Assembly: GCA_001304425.1 (NCBI GenBank)
Contig: LJTS01000165.1
Location: 1-6,391, forward strand
Direction of reading: 5' to 3'
DNA from: Betaproteobacteria bacterium SG8_40
GTDB lineage: Bacteria > Pseudomonadota > Gammaproteobacteria > Burkholderiales > Eutrophovitaceae
DNA length: 6,391 nt
Shown here in pieces: positions 1 to 5,988 of the stretch. A model generated the notes under the pieces. It made no database searches and was not told where the DNA came from. It saw only the letters and a program-made list of their open reading frames with translations. The position numbers and the translations under genes are program-made. The first letter of the stretch is position 1. Each line of letters begins with the position of its first letter.

Positions 1-578
1 CCGACGTGCAGTACCGCATGGGAGTCATGGACAGCGAAATCAAACCGGCATTTCGCGCCAAGGTGACCGGGCAGGCGATCACTGTCCAGTTGTCGAAGGG
101 CGACCTCGTTGATCCGCTCAAGGCTCTCGAAATGGGGCAAGCGGGCGATGTCATCGTGGTTGATGCGGGCGGTGACAGGAACACCTCGGTGTGCGGGGGA
201 TTGATGGGCGGTTTGGCAAAGAACCGCGGCATACGCGGCATGATCGTTGACGGCGCCGGCCGCGATACCGACGAACTGGAGGACATCAACTGGCCAATCT
301 GGACGCGCGCAATCACACCGCGCGGTACGCACACGATGTTCTCGGGCCGAAAGGAAGAGTTGTCCATCAATGTGCCCATTCAGTGCGGCGGGGTGGTGGT
401 GAAACCCGGCGATTTCATCGTTGCCGACCTGATGGGTGTCACAGTGATACCGCTCGAAAGTGCCGAGCAGGTCGTCGCGCTTGCGCAGGAACAGGCGGAT
501 CGCGAAGAAGAAACGCGCAAGTGGGTTGCCAAGGGAAAGACCGTCGAGGATCTGCTCAAGGAGTTCGGCCGCATCTGA
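1..578 (+). CDS. RraA family protein (4-hydroxy-4-methyl-2-oxoglutarate aldolase-like), 5' end missing
   Basis: This is a partial gene that runs in from the left edge. The frame is open to base 3, and the GTG at 6 is unlikely to be the true start because the first visible residues already match the interior of the family (a D-V-x-x-R-M-G stretch followed by MDSEIKP). Complete members are roughly 210-230 residues and 190 are visible, so about 20-40 N-terminal residues are lost. Counting from base 6, the GGLMGGLAKNRGIRG glycine-rich segment lies at about 64-78 and the signature DGAGRD at 83-87; its Arg-Asp pair (R86, D87) corresponds to the substrate- and Mg-binding residues of the family. RraA-fold proteins include divalent-metal-dependent HMG/CHA aldolases that cleave 4-hydroxy-4-methyl-2-oxoglutarate to pyruvate, and the RNase E inhibitor RraA. 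The kept Arg-Asp pair favours an aldolase or decarboxylase, but the substrate cannot be told. The C-terminal helix (about 150-190) is charged and longer than in RraA itself. The protein is expected in the cytoplasm. Confidence 0.85.
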   Translation, partial: DVQYRMGVMDSEIKPAFRAKVTGQAITVQLSKGDLVDPLKALEMGQAGDVIVVDAGGDRNTSVCGGLMGGLAKNRGIRGMIVDGAGRDTDELEDINWPIWTRAITPRGTHTMFSGRKEELSINVPIQCGGVVVKPGDFIVADLMGVTVIPLESAEQVVALAQEQADREEETRKWVAKGKTVEDLLKEFGRI

Positions 579-805
579 ACTTTGGTCCGTTGCGCTGATT
601 ACTGGATTTGCCGGGTATTGCGGCGGTTGATCCGGAGCAGCGGCGTGCGCCCTGAAACGGAGCGATCACCCGGATTGCAAGGCTCGCGCAACCGGCAAAG
701 TCGTCACCGTTGCGCGCGCACCCTGTGCCAGGGCGCCCGGAAATCGCCAGCGAGCGTCAGACCGGCGCGCCTACTTGTCTGCATGCGTCGGGAAAACGCG
801 CGGTG
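579..805. other. Intergenic gap between convergent genes, no gene seen
   Basis: This 227-nt gap separates the ends of the RraA-like gene and the DUF3943 gene. The open frames crossing it start within it or run antisense into the DUF3943 gene, have no convincing ribosome binding site, and give Arg/Pro/Cys-rich translations typical of noncoding GC-rich DNA. It holds two adjacent hairpins (686-715 and 721-733) but no T-tract terminator. Confidence 0.6.
686..733. other. Two adjacent hairpins in the convergent gap
   Basis: GCGCAACCGG at 686-695 can pair with CCGTTGCGC at 707-715, giving a 9-bp stem with one bulged C and an 11-nt loop. CCCTG at 721-725 pairs with CAGGG at 729-733 around a 3-nt loop. 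Their position between two convergent genes suggests a role in 3'-end formation or transcript protection. Neither is followed by a run of T on either strand, so they are not classic intrinsic terminators. Confidence 0.35.
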
Positions 806-1720
806 CTACCAGGCGACGTTCAGCTGCAATCCCCAGGCCGGGGCGTGATGTACGCGCCGTTCGTACAAGGGCGCAGCGCCAATGGTGGATTCCCTGCTTG
901 TGCTGCGCATGGTGGCAGCAAGGTTGTCAACCTGGAACGATACTTTCGTGCCGCCGATACCCAATAACCTGTCGGTCAGTGTGCCGGCAGTACCCAGCGG
1001 GTCGGTCAGAACGAGGATGGTCTTGTCTTGCCAGGTCAGGCTGCCGGGTTTTGCCTTTATCCGGTTGCGCAGCCCCCAGAACCAGTATTCACCGAGGAGC
1101 GAGCCGGCAACGGGGGTGACAATCAGATCCTGGTAGGAAGGCTGCTCGAACAGCGCTTCGAAGCCAAATTCATAAAGGAAGGACAAACCCGCCGAGAAGA
1201 AGAACGACTGCGTGGGACTGAAGCCGCGCTCGCGGCCGCGCACGTAATAGGTCGCGCCCCAGTAAGGGTGAAGGACGTAGTTGATCACAAAGTCGTCATC
1301 GTCCCAGTGCGGGTTGCGGACATTCTCTTTCCACGTGTCCTTGCTGTAGTTTTCCTTGTCTTCTTTCGACCAGCCCGAGATCGATTCAGGAAGCACATAG
1401 ATGACCCCGATGATGACGGTCTGGTACAGCATGAAGTAGCCGGTATCGCGGGCTGCGCCCCTGTAATCGGGCGTGCCCGGCGGAGTGGCTCGCCACGGGA
1501 AGGGTTCGCGCGTTTTGCCTTTGCCCGATTGCGCGGCGTCCTCCGCCAGGAACCGGGTGTTTAACGGCGCCGATGGTTCCGGTGGCTGGACGAGGGAGGC
1601 CGGAAGCCGCAGTCCGGGCAGCGGCTCGTCACTGATGCCGGTGGCGGCACCTGCCGGCAAGGCAATCATCGCAGCCAGCAACACACCCGGCAAACTGAGG
1701 CAGTAGCGCAACGTGTTCAT
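806..1720 (-). CDS. Exported DUF3943 domain-containing protein
   Basis: A 304-residue protein of unknown function. Residues 1-25 form a signal peptide (basic start, hydrophobic core LLAAMIALPAGA, likely cleavage after A25), so it is exported. A Pro-rich linker (about 35-85) precedes a hydrophobic segment (about 94-110, YFMLYQTVIIGVIYVLPE). The core carries the pattern I associate with DUF3943: a WDDDD cluster (139-143) followed by NYVLHPYWG (147-155), an aromatic stretch with FLYEFGFEALFEQPS (181-195), QDLIVTPVAG (197-206) and G-E (210-211). The protein ends in LQLNVAW; a terminal aromatic residue in an alternating pattern is typical of outer-membrane beta-barrels, so I infer a cell-envelope, possibly outer-membrane, location. 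The ATG at 1720 is chosen because the signal peptide follows directly, although no good Shine-Dalgarno is visible. It lies 98 nt (1721-1818 plus one base) downstream of the GST gene on the same strand and could be co-transcribed with it. The family name rests on motif memory, not on a search. Confidence 0.75.
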   Translation of the reverse strand: MNTLRYCLSLPGVLLAAMIALPAGAATGISDEPLPGLRLPASLVQPPEPSAPLNTRFLAEDAAQSGKGKTREPFPWRATPPGTPDYRGAARDTGYFMLYQTVIIGVIYVLPESISGWSKEDKENYSKDTWKENVRNPHWDDDDFVINYVLHPYWGATYYVRGRERGFSPTQSFFFSAGLSFLYEFGFEALFEQPSYQDLIVTPVAGSLLGEYWFWGLRNRIKAKPGSLTWQDKTILVLTDPLGTAGTLTDRLLGIGGTKVSFQVDNLAATMRSTSRESTIGAAPLYERRVHHAPAWGLQLNVAW

Positions 1721-1819
1721 AGGTAGGCAGGCAACGCGTTCAAGTTCGCGCGCGCGCCGGCAAGCGGGTAACTCGGCGTTGTGCGATGGAACCCGGCCCT
1801 GCCGGCATTTCTCCTTTGC
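1721..1819 (-). other. Gap between the GST and DUF3943 genes
   Basis: No gene is visible here. A short 5-bp hairpin (CCGGC 1793-1797 / GCCGG 1801-1805) lies just past the GST stop on the minus strand, without a T-tract, so read-through into the DUF3943 gene is plausible. Confidence 0.4.
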
Positions 1820-2443
1820 CTATTTCGCCTTGCCGGATTCCGCCGCTTCTGCGCGCTTGTAGGCACTGCGCGCGGTCAGGCGAGACCAGTAAGGCGCCAG
1901 GTTTCCCGGCAAGTCCTCGCCCATGTGCTTGAGGTAGCTGCGCAAGGTCAGGCCGAGCATGACATCCGCCGCCGAGAATTCCTCGCCGAGGATCCAGTTC
2001 TTGCCCGTCAACGCCTTACTGACTGCGTCGGCGGCGAGCCGCGACCGTGATTGCATCTCGGCAATGACATCCTGCAACGGGTTGTCCTTGAACTCCCGTC
2101 GGTGGTTGACGATTTCGCCCAGTGCCCTGCCGAAGGTCGCTTCGGCAAACCAGCACCATTGCAGGTAGATGCCGTAGTCAACCGAACCGTGCGCCGGTTG
2201 GAGCCGGCCTTTGCCGTATTTGTCCAGCACGTACTGCACCATTGCGCCGGATTCGAACATGGTCAGCGCGCCATCGGACATCACCGGCACCTTGCCCACC
2301 GGATTGAGCTTGCGCCACTCGGGGCTTGCGCGGTAAGCCGGAGACATGTCCACCGGGACAATCTCGTAAGGCGTGCCAAGCTCCTCGCACAGCCAGATGA
2401 CCCTGAACCCGCGAGTACCCGGGGCATGAAAGATCTTCAACAT
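1820..2443 (-). CDS. Glutathione S-transferase
   Basis: A 207-residue cytosolic GST of normal length. The N-terminal thioredoxin-fold domain (about 1-78) opens with MLKIFHAPGTRGFRVIWLCE; a Thr/Ser near position 10 is the likely glutathione-activating region. NPVGKVPV (47-54) contains the cis-proline P53, and the E64-S65 pair (FESGAMVQYV) binds the gamma-glutamyl part of glutathione. The helical C-terminal domain (about 88-195) carries LGEEFSAADVMLG (152-164) with the N-capping box S157/D160 conserved in GSTs. The family conjugates glutathione to electrophiles or reduces and isomerises substrates; the actual substrate is unknown. The frame stays open up to base 2584, but the ATG at 2443 is the real start: the family N-terminus begins there, a GGGAGG site lies 9 nt upstream, and the extra 47 residues have no family likeness. 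It is divergent from hsp20 and lies upstream of the DUF3943 gene on the same strand. Confidence 0.93.
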   Translation of the reverse strand: MLKIFHAPGTRGFRVIWLCEELGTPYEIVPVDMSPAYRASPEWRKLNPVGKVPVMSDGALTMFESGAMVQYVLDKYGKGRLQPAHGSVDYGIYLQWCWFAEATFGRALGEIVNHRREFKDNPLQDVIAEMQSRSRLAADAVSKALTGKNWILGEEFSAADVMLGLTLRSYLKHMGEDLPGNLAPYWSRLTARSAYKRAEAAESGKAK

Positions 2444-2452
2444 ATTCCTTGT

Positions 2453-2458
2453 CCTCCC
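2453..2458 (-). promoter_or_regulatory. Ribosome binding site of the GST gene
   Basis: The minus strand reads GGGAGG, 9 nt before the ATG at 2443. This strong Shine-Dalgarno match fixes the start at 2443 over the upstream in-frame start at 2584. Confidence 0.8.
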
Positions 2459-2529
2459 GAAATTTTTCCGTTCTCGAGGCAGCCCGTGACGGCGGTCCGA
2501 ACCTTTTCGTCCGGTCTCGTTAGTCGCGC

Positions 2530-2559
2530 ATGGTAGCCAGAATGCCAGTCTAGCGTCAG
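2530..2559 (-). promoter_or_regulatory. Possible sigma70 promoter for the GST gene
   Basis: On the minus strand CTGACG (2559-2554, 4 of 6 to TTGACA) and TACCAT (2535-2530, 4 of 6 to TATAAT) are 18 nt apart. It would start transcription roughly 80 nt upstream of the GST start codon. The match is only moderate. Confidence 0.25.
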
Positions 2560-2648
2560 TTGGCGCCGGATGCAGTGACGGCATCGCTACATGGTTGTTC
2601 GAACCCCGTCCGGGTCCGGGGGATTGAGCTGCGTATTACGGCGGATCA

Positions 2649-2676
2649 CTTGATAACTGGTTTTTTGGCGCCATCT
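2649..2676 (+). promoter_or_regulatory. Sigma32 (heat-shock) promoter of hsp20-lon
   Basis: CTTGATA (2649-2655) matches the sigma32 -35 consensus CTTGAAA at 6 of 7 positions. CGCCATCT (2669-2676) matches the -10 consensus CCCCATNT at all but one defined position. The 13-nt spacer is within the known range. Transcription would start near 2683-2685, giving a leader of about 18 nt that contains only the GGAG ribosome site (2689-2692), too short for a long RNA thermometer. The placement directly before a small heat-shock gene strengthens the call. The palindrome TGGCGCCA (2666-2673) overlaps the -10 element. Confidence 0.75.
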
Positions 2677-2688
2677 AGGCTGCACACT

Positions 2689-2692
2689 GGAG
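2689..2692 (+). promoter_or_regulatory. Ribosome binding site of hsp20
   Basis: GGAG lies 9 nt before the ATG at 2702 and is followed by an A/T-rich spacer (AAAATATTC), consistent with efficient initiation. Confidence 0.65.
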
Positions 2693-2701
2693 AAAATATT
2701 C

Positions 2702-3112
2702 ATGCATTCGAAAGACTTGTCGCGATTCATGTGGAGCGAAGCGCTGTCGCTGCTCGACCGGGCGGATCGCTTGCATCGTCAGTTTTTTCGCCCCGCTGCA
2801 ATGCGGGCGCCAACCTGGGAGCCGCCGGTAGATGTGGTCGAGTCGGCAAATCGCCTGTACGTAACGGTCGCACTGCCGGGCGTCGAGCCGGAAACGATCT
2901 CGCTTTCCCGGGATGAAGAGGCAATGACCATTTGTGCACACAGGGCATTCCCGGTCGGTGCGGCCAGCGGCGCGCGTATTCGTGCGCTGGAAATTCCGCA
3001 CGGCCGGTTCGAACGCCGTATTCCGCTGCCGGCACACGCGTTCTCGCTGGTGGAGCAACGCCTGCACAACGGCTGCCTGACATTAATTTTCAGCAGGAAG
3101 GAATCAACATGA
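2702..3112 (+). CDS. Small heat-shock protein, Hsp20/alpha-crystallin family
   Basis: A 136-residue ATP-independent holdase that binds unfolding proteins in the cytoplasm and hands them to refolding or degradation machinery. The N-terminal helical arm (about 1-35) is followed by the alpha-crystallin domain starting at WEPPVDVVES (39-48). It contains RLYVTVALPGVEPETI (51-66), the RIRALEIPHGRFERRIPLP strand (92-110), which is the hallmark of the family, and the closing L-x-NGxLTLIF (111-130 region, NGCLTLIF at about 123-130). The chain stops at FSRKEST, so the C-terminal I/V-x-I/V motif that normally locks sHsp dimers into large oligomers is not visible. It is the first gene of an operon under a sigma32-type promoter, and its TGA overlaps the lon start (ATGA, 3109-3112), which implies translational coupling and a joint role with the protease. 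Confidence 0.93.
   Translation: MHSKDLSRFMWSEALSLLDRADRLHRQFFRPAAMRAPTWEPPVDVVESANRLYVTVALPGVEPETISLSRDEEAMTICAHRAFPVGAASGARIRALEIPHGRFERRIPLPAHAFSLVEQRLHNGCLTLIFSRKEST
3095..3102 (+). promoter_or_regulatory. Ribosome binding site of lon, inside hsp20
   Basis: AGGAAGGA lies within the last codons of hsp20, 6 nt before the ATG at 3109. It decides the lon start: the frame is open further upstream (to 2932), but that extension overlaps hsp20 and has no Lon likeness. Confidence 0.8.
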
Positions 3113-5544
3113 ACATCTGGAACGGGTTGAAACAAGCGTTGACCGGCGAAGACGGCGGTGGTCCCGTGTCCGCTGGCGGGCCCGCCAACGAACCCCGCGC
3201 GCACAAGCCGCTGCCGGACGGGGCAATGATCATCATTCCATTGCGCAACACCGTGTTGTTTCCGGGTGTGATGTCGCCATTGTCCATCGGCCGCGAGGCT
3301 TCGGTTGCCGCCGCGCAGGAAGCAGCGCGCTCGGAAAAGCCGATTTGTTTCCTGCTGCAACACGAGGCCGAGAAAGCCGAGATCGAACCGAACGACGTGC
3401 ACTGGGTCGGCACATCGGGCCAGGTGGTGCGTTACGTCACCGCGCCTGATGGCGCCCATCACCTGATCATTCAGGGACAGTCGCGCGTCCGGGTGCTGGA
3501 GTTCCTCGATGGCTGGCCGTTTCTGGTCGGCCGGGTGGAGACGATCGAATCGCCCGAAACCATGACGCCTGAAATAGAGGCGCGTTTTCTCCAGCTCAAG
3601 GAGCGGGCGGCCGAGGCCGTTCAGTTGTTGCCCAACGTCAATGAAGAACTGGTCGGCGTGGTGCAGCAGATGACCTCGCCGGTACTGCTTGCCGACATGG
3701 TTGCCAACCTCATGGATGTCACGGCGCAGGACAAGCAGGCCGTGCTCGAGAGTTTCGATGTAAGGCAACGGCTCGACAAGGTCCTGGAGATGCTCGGAAA
3801 ACGGGTTGAAGTGCTGCGTCTGTCACGGGAAATCGGTGACAAGACGCGCAAGGAATTCGACGAGCGCCAGCGCGAGCACGTGCTGCGCGAGCAGATGCGC
3901 CAGATCCAGAAAGAGCTGGGCGATGACGAAGGCTCCGCCGCCGAAGTGGAAGAGTTGAAAAAGGCGATCGACGAAGCAGGTATGCCGGAAGAGACTCTCA
4001 GGCACGCACGCAAGGAGTTGAAACGGCTGGAGCGCATGAGCGATGCCGGCGGGGAATACTCGATGCTGCGAACCTATCTCGAATGGTTGACCGAGTTGCC
4101 GTGGAAGGAACAACCGCAGCAAGCCATCGATCTGGCCGAAGCGCGCCGCATCCTCGACGAGGATCACTATGGACTCGAAAAGATCAAGCGCCGCATTCTC
4201 GAGTACCTTGCGGTGAGAAAACTCAAGCCCGAAGGCAAGAGCCCGATTCTGTGTTTTGTCGGCCCGCCCGGAGTCGGCAAGACTTCGCTCGGGCAGTCGA
4301 TCGCCCGTGCGACTGGCCGCGCATTCCAGCGCGTAGCTCTCGGCGGCACGCATGACGAGGCGGAAATTCGCGGTCACAGACGGACCTACATCGGCGCGAT
4401 GCCGGGCAACATCGTCCAGGCGATTCGCCGCGCCGGTTCGCGTAACGGTGTATTGATGCTGGACGAAATCGACAAGCTTGGCGCCGGCGGTTTTCATGGT
4501 GACCCGTCCAGTGCGCTGCTGGAGGTGCTGGACCCCGAGCAAAATTCGAAATTCCGCGACAACTACCTCGGCGTCGATTACGACCTGTCGAAAGTCATGT
4601 TCATTGCGACGGCCAACGTGCTCGATACCATTCCGGGTCCGTTGCGCGACCGCATGGAAGTGATCCAGTTGCAAGGCTACACGGAGGAGGAAAAGCTCGA
4701 AATTGCCAGGCGCTACCTGATCAAACGCCAGCTCGATGCCAACGGGCTCGAAGCGGCGCAGGCATCGCTGACCGACGCGGCGATCCGTGCCGTCATTAGC
4801 GGTTACACGCGAGAGGCGGGTGTGCGGAATCTGGAGCGTGAAATCGGCTCGGTTTTCCGCTCGGTGGCGATGCGGATTGCGGAAGGGCAGGCGCAGTCCG
4901 TGACAGTGGACGTAGAAGGTTTGCATGCCATCCTTGGCGCTCGCAAGTTCGAAAACGAACTGGCGCAGCGTACCTCGGTCGCGGGTGTTGCCACTGGTCT
5001 GGCGTGGACGCCGGTCGGCGGCGATATTCTGTTTGTCGAGGTTTCCAAAGTGCCGGGTTCGGGCAAGCTGATTCTTACCGGGCAACTCGGTGATGTCATG
5101 AAGGAATCGGCCCAGGCGGCGTTGACGCTGGCAAAGGGTTACTTCGGAGAGTCACTGGAGAAAGTGGATCTGCACGTCCACGTCCCGGCGGGCGCAACTC
5201 CGAAAGACGGCCCCAGCGCAGGTGTGGCAATGTTCCTGGCCCTGGTTTCCCTGCTCGCCGGCAAGCCGGTACGCGCGGATGTCGCCATGACCGGCGAGAT
5301 TTCACTGCGCGGCCTCGTGCTGCCGATTGGCGGCGTCAAGGAAAAAGTGCTAGCTGCCCTGCGTGCCGGCATCAAGACCGTGATGTTGCCGAAGCGTAAC
5401 GAAAAGGATCTGGAAGACGTTCCGCAAGAAGCGCGCGAAAAGCTGGAGTTCGTGCTGCTGGAGAACGTCGAGGACGCCGCGCGTTGCGCCATGGGTCTCG
5501 AATTGCAGCAGCTGTCGAAGCTGGCGTCCCGGGCAGTCGCCTGA
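3109..5544 (+). CDS. lon: ATP-dependent Lon protease (endopeptidase La), probably a second stress-linked copy
   Basis: An 811-residue LonA-type protease that unfolds and degrades damaged or regulatory proteins in the cytoplasm as a ring oligomer. A 38-residue Gly/Pro-rich leader precedes the Lon substrate-binding N domain (about 39-229, beginning AMIIIPLRNTVLFPG). A helical, highly charged region follows (about 230-345, with KTRKEFDERQREHVLREQM). The AAA+ module has Walker A GPPGVGKT (385-392, K391), Walker B VLMLDEID (448-455), sensor-1 N503, arginine finger R515 and a sensor-2 Arg in REAGVRNLE (about 568-576). The protease domain has PKDGPSAG with catalytic S703 and GGVKEK with catalytic K746, spaced 43 residues as in E. 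coli Lon (S679/K722). All key residues are present, so it should be active. It is somewhat longer than E. coli Lon (784), mainly at the N-terminus. The neighbours are not clpP/clpX/hup, the usual setting of the housekeeping lon; instead it is coupled to hsp20 by a 4-nt overlap and shares its sigma32-type promoter. I infer a heat-induced paralogue. Confidence 0.96.
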   Translation: MNIWNGLKQALTGEDGGGPVSAGGPANEPRAHKPLPDGAMIIIPLRNTVLFPGVMSPLSIGREASVAAAQEAARSEKPICFLLQHEAEKAEIEPNDVHWVGTSGQVVRYVTAPDGAHHLIIQGQSRVRVLEFLDGWPFLVGRVETIESPETMTPEIEARFLQLKERAAEAVQLLPNVNEELVGVVQQMTSPVLLADMVANLMDVTAQDKQAVLESFDVRQRLDKVLEMLGKRVEVLRLSREIGDKTRKEFDERQREHVLREQMRQIQKELGDDEGSAAEVEELKKAIDEAGMPEETLRHARKELKRLERMSDAGGEYSMLRTYLEWLTELPWKEQPQQAIDLAEARRILDEDHYGLEKIKRRILEYLAVRKLKPEGKSPILCFVGPPGVGKTSLGQSIARATGRAFQRVALGGTHDEAEIRGHRRTYIGAMPGNIVQAIRRAGSRNGVLMLDEIDKLGAGGFHGDPSSALLEVLDPEQNSKFRDNYLGVDYDLSKVMFIATANVLDTIPGPLRDRMEVIQLQGYTEEEKLEIARRYLIKRQLDANGLEAAQASLTDAAIRAVISGYTREAGVRNLEREIGSVFRSVAMRIAEGQAQSVTVDVEGLHAILGARKFENELAQRTSVAGVATGLAWTPVGGDILFVEVSKVPGSGKLILTGQLGDVMKESAQAALTLAKGYFGESLEKVDLHVHVPAGATPKDGPSAGVAMFLALVSLLAGKPVRADVAMTGEISLRGLVLPIGGVKEKVLAALRAGIKTVMLPKRNEKDLEDVPQEAREKLEFVLLENVEDAARCAMGLELQQLSKLASRAVA

Positions 5545-5627
5545 CGGGATTCCCGCCCGGCGTTTTGTCTCCCGGACATCGGGCCTGGCGGATACCGGGT
5601 CAATCTGAAAAGGCCTTGACCGAAAAG

Positions 5628-5660
5628 AAAACCGCGCCAACCGGCGCGGTTTTTCTTTCT
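5628..5660. terminator. Bidirectional intrinsic terminator between lon and the Met-rich locus
   Basis: AAAACCGCGCC (5628-5638) pairs perfectly with GGCGCGGTTTT (5643-5653) around a 4-nt AACC loop. On the + strand the stem runs into TTTTTCTTTCTT. On the minus strand it runs into TTTTCTTTTC. It therefore ends both the hsp20-lon transcript (84 nt after the lon stop) and the convergent Met-rich gene (about 20 nt after its stop). Confidence 0.9.
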
Positions 5661-5673
5661 TGCGGCTAGCCGT

Positions 5674-5982
5674 CTATTCTTGCCGGTGCATGTCCTTGTG
5701 CATCTGCTTGTCCATGTCCATACCGGCACCGCGGGACTTGTCGCCGTGCATCATCATGACATGGTGGCGCATCATCTCGTGCATCATGCCATGCATCTGT
5801 GCGCCGTACATTGCACCCATCATGCATCCACCCATCATGTCCATGCCGTGATCCATCATGCCCTGATCCATCATGCCGTGTCGCATCATGCCGCGTCCCA
5901 TCATGCCCTTGCCGCGTCCCATCATTCCGTCACCCATCATCCCGCCGCGCATCATGTTCATCTGGTCCATCTGCTCGCTCAT
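5674..5982 (-). CDS. Met/His-rich putative metal-binding protein (C-terminal part of a split gene)
   Basis: The translation is 102 residues, of which 35 are Met, 9 His, about 20 Gly and one Cys. It starts MSEQMDQMNMMRGG and runs into tandem five-residue units of the form MM-G/R/D-x-G, then His-Met clusters (MMHEMMRHHVMMMHG) and a charged end with MDMDKQMHKDMHRQE. Repeated MxM, MM and HxxM patterns are known from copper-binding periplasmic proteins, where thioether sulphurs bind Cu(I); the role here is inferred. The ORF has no signal peptide and no good ribosome binding site (only a weak GGCGGA about 13-18 nt upstream). It lies in the same frame as the upstream 66-residue ORF, separated by TGA plus Lys and Thr codons. 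Read through, the join gives EH-x-KTMSEQMDQMNMMRG, a smooth continuation, so this is most likely the C-terminal part of that protein. It ends just before the terminator at 5628-5660. Confidence 0.65.
   Translation of the reverse strand: MSEQMDQMNMMRGGMMGDGMMGRGKGMMGRGMMRHGMMDQGMMDHGMDMMGGCMMGAMYGAQMHGMMHEMMRHHVMMMHGDKSRGAGMDMDKQMHKDMHRQE
5833..5955. repeat. 15-bp tandem repeats encoding the Met-Met-x-x-Gly units
   Basis: On the + strand CATCAT cores occur at 5833, 5854, 5869, 5884, 5899, 5920, 5935 and 5950. Most are exactly 15 bp apart, with two 21-bp steps, so the protein frame is kept. The units vary around CATCATGCCGTGTCC. They are degenerate coding repeats inside the Met-rich gene, and slippage within them could change the number of metal-binding units. 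Confidence 0.8.
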
Positions 5983-5988
5983 GGTTTT

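Noticed and set aside
582..967. Small + strand frames in and beyond the convergent gap
   Set aside because: They have Arg/Cys/Pro-rich translations, no convincing ribosome sites, and run antisense into the DUF3943 gene.
1028..1564. A 178-codon + strand frame opposite the DUF3943 gene
   Set aside because: The minus-strand gene has a signal peptide and family motifs; the + frame has neither a start signal nor domain likeness.
2444..2584. Longer GST start at 2584
   Set aside because: The extra 47 residues do not resemble a GST, while the ATG at 2443 has a GGGAGG site and begins the family fold exactly.
2932..3108. N-terminal extension of the lon frame by 59 codons
   Set aside because: It overlaps hsp20 in another frame and has no Lon likeness; the ATG at 3109 has a good ribosome site and gives a proper Lon start.
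2779..3768. A 329-codon open frame on the minus strand across hsp20 and lon
   Set aside because: It lies antisense to two well-identified genes and their coupled junction, and its translation shows no family features.
3823..5085. A 420-codon open frame antisense to lon
   Set aside because: Lon is certain on the other strand with every catalytic motif. Long antisense frames are common opposite GC-rich genes; there is no ribosome site and no recognisable domain.
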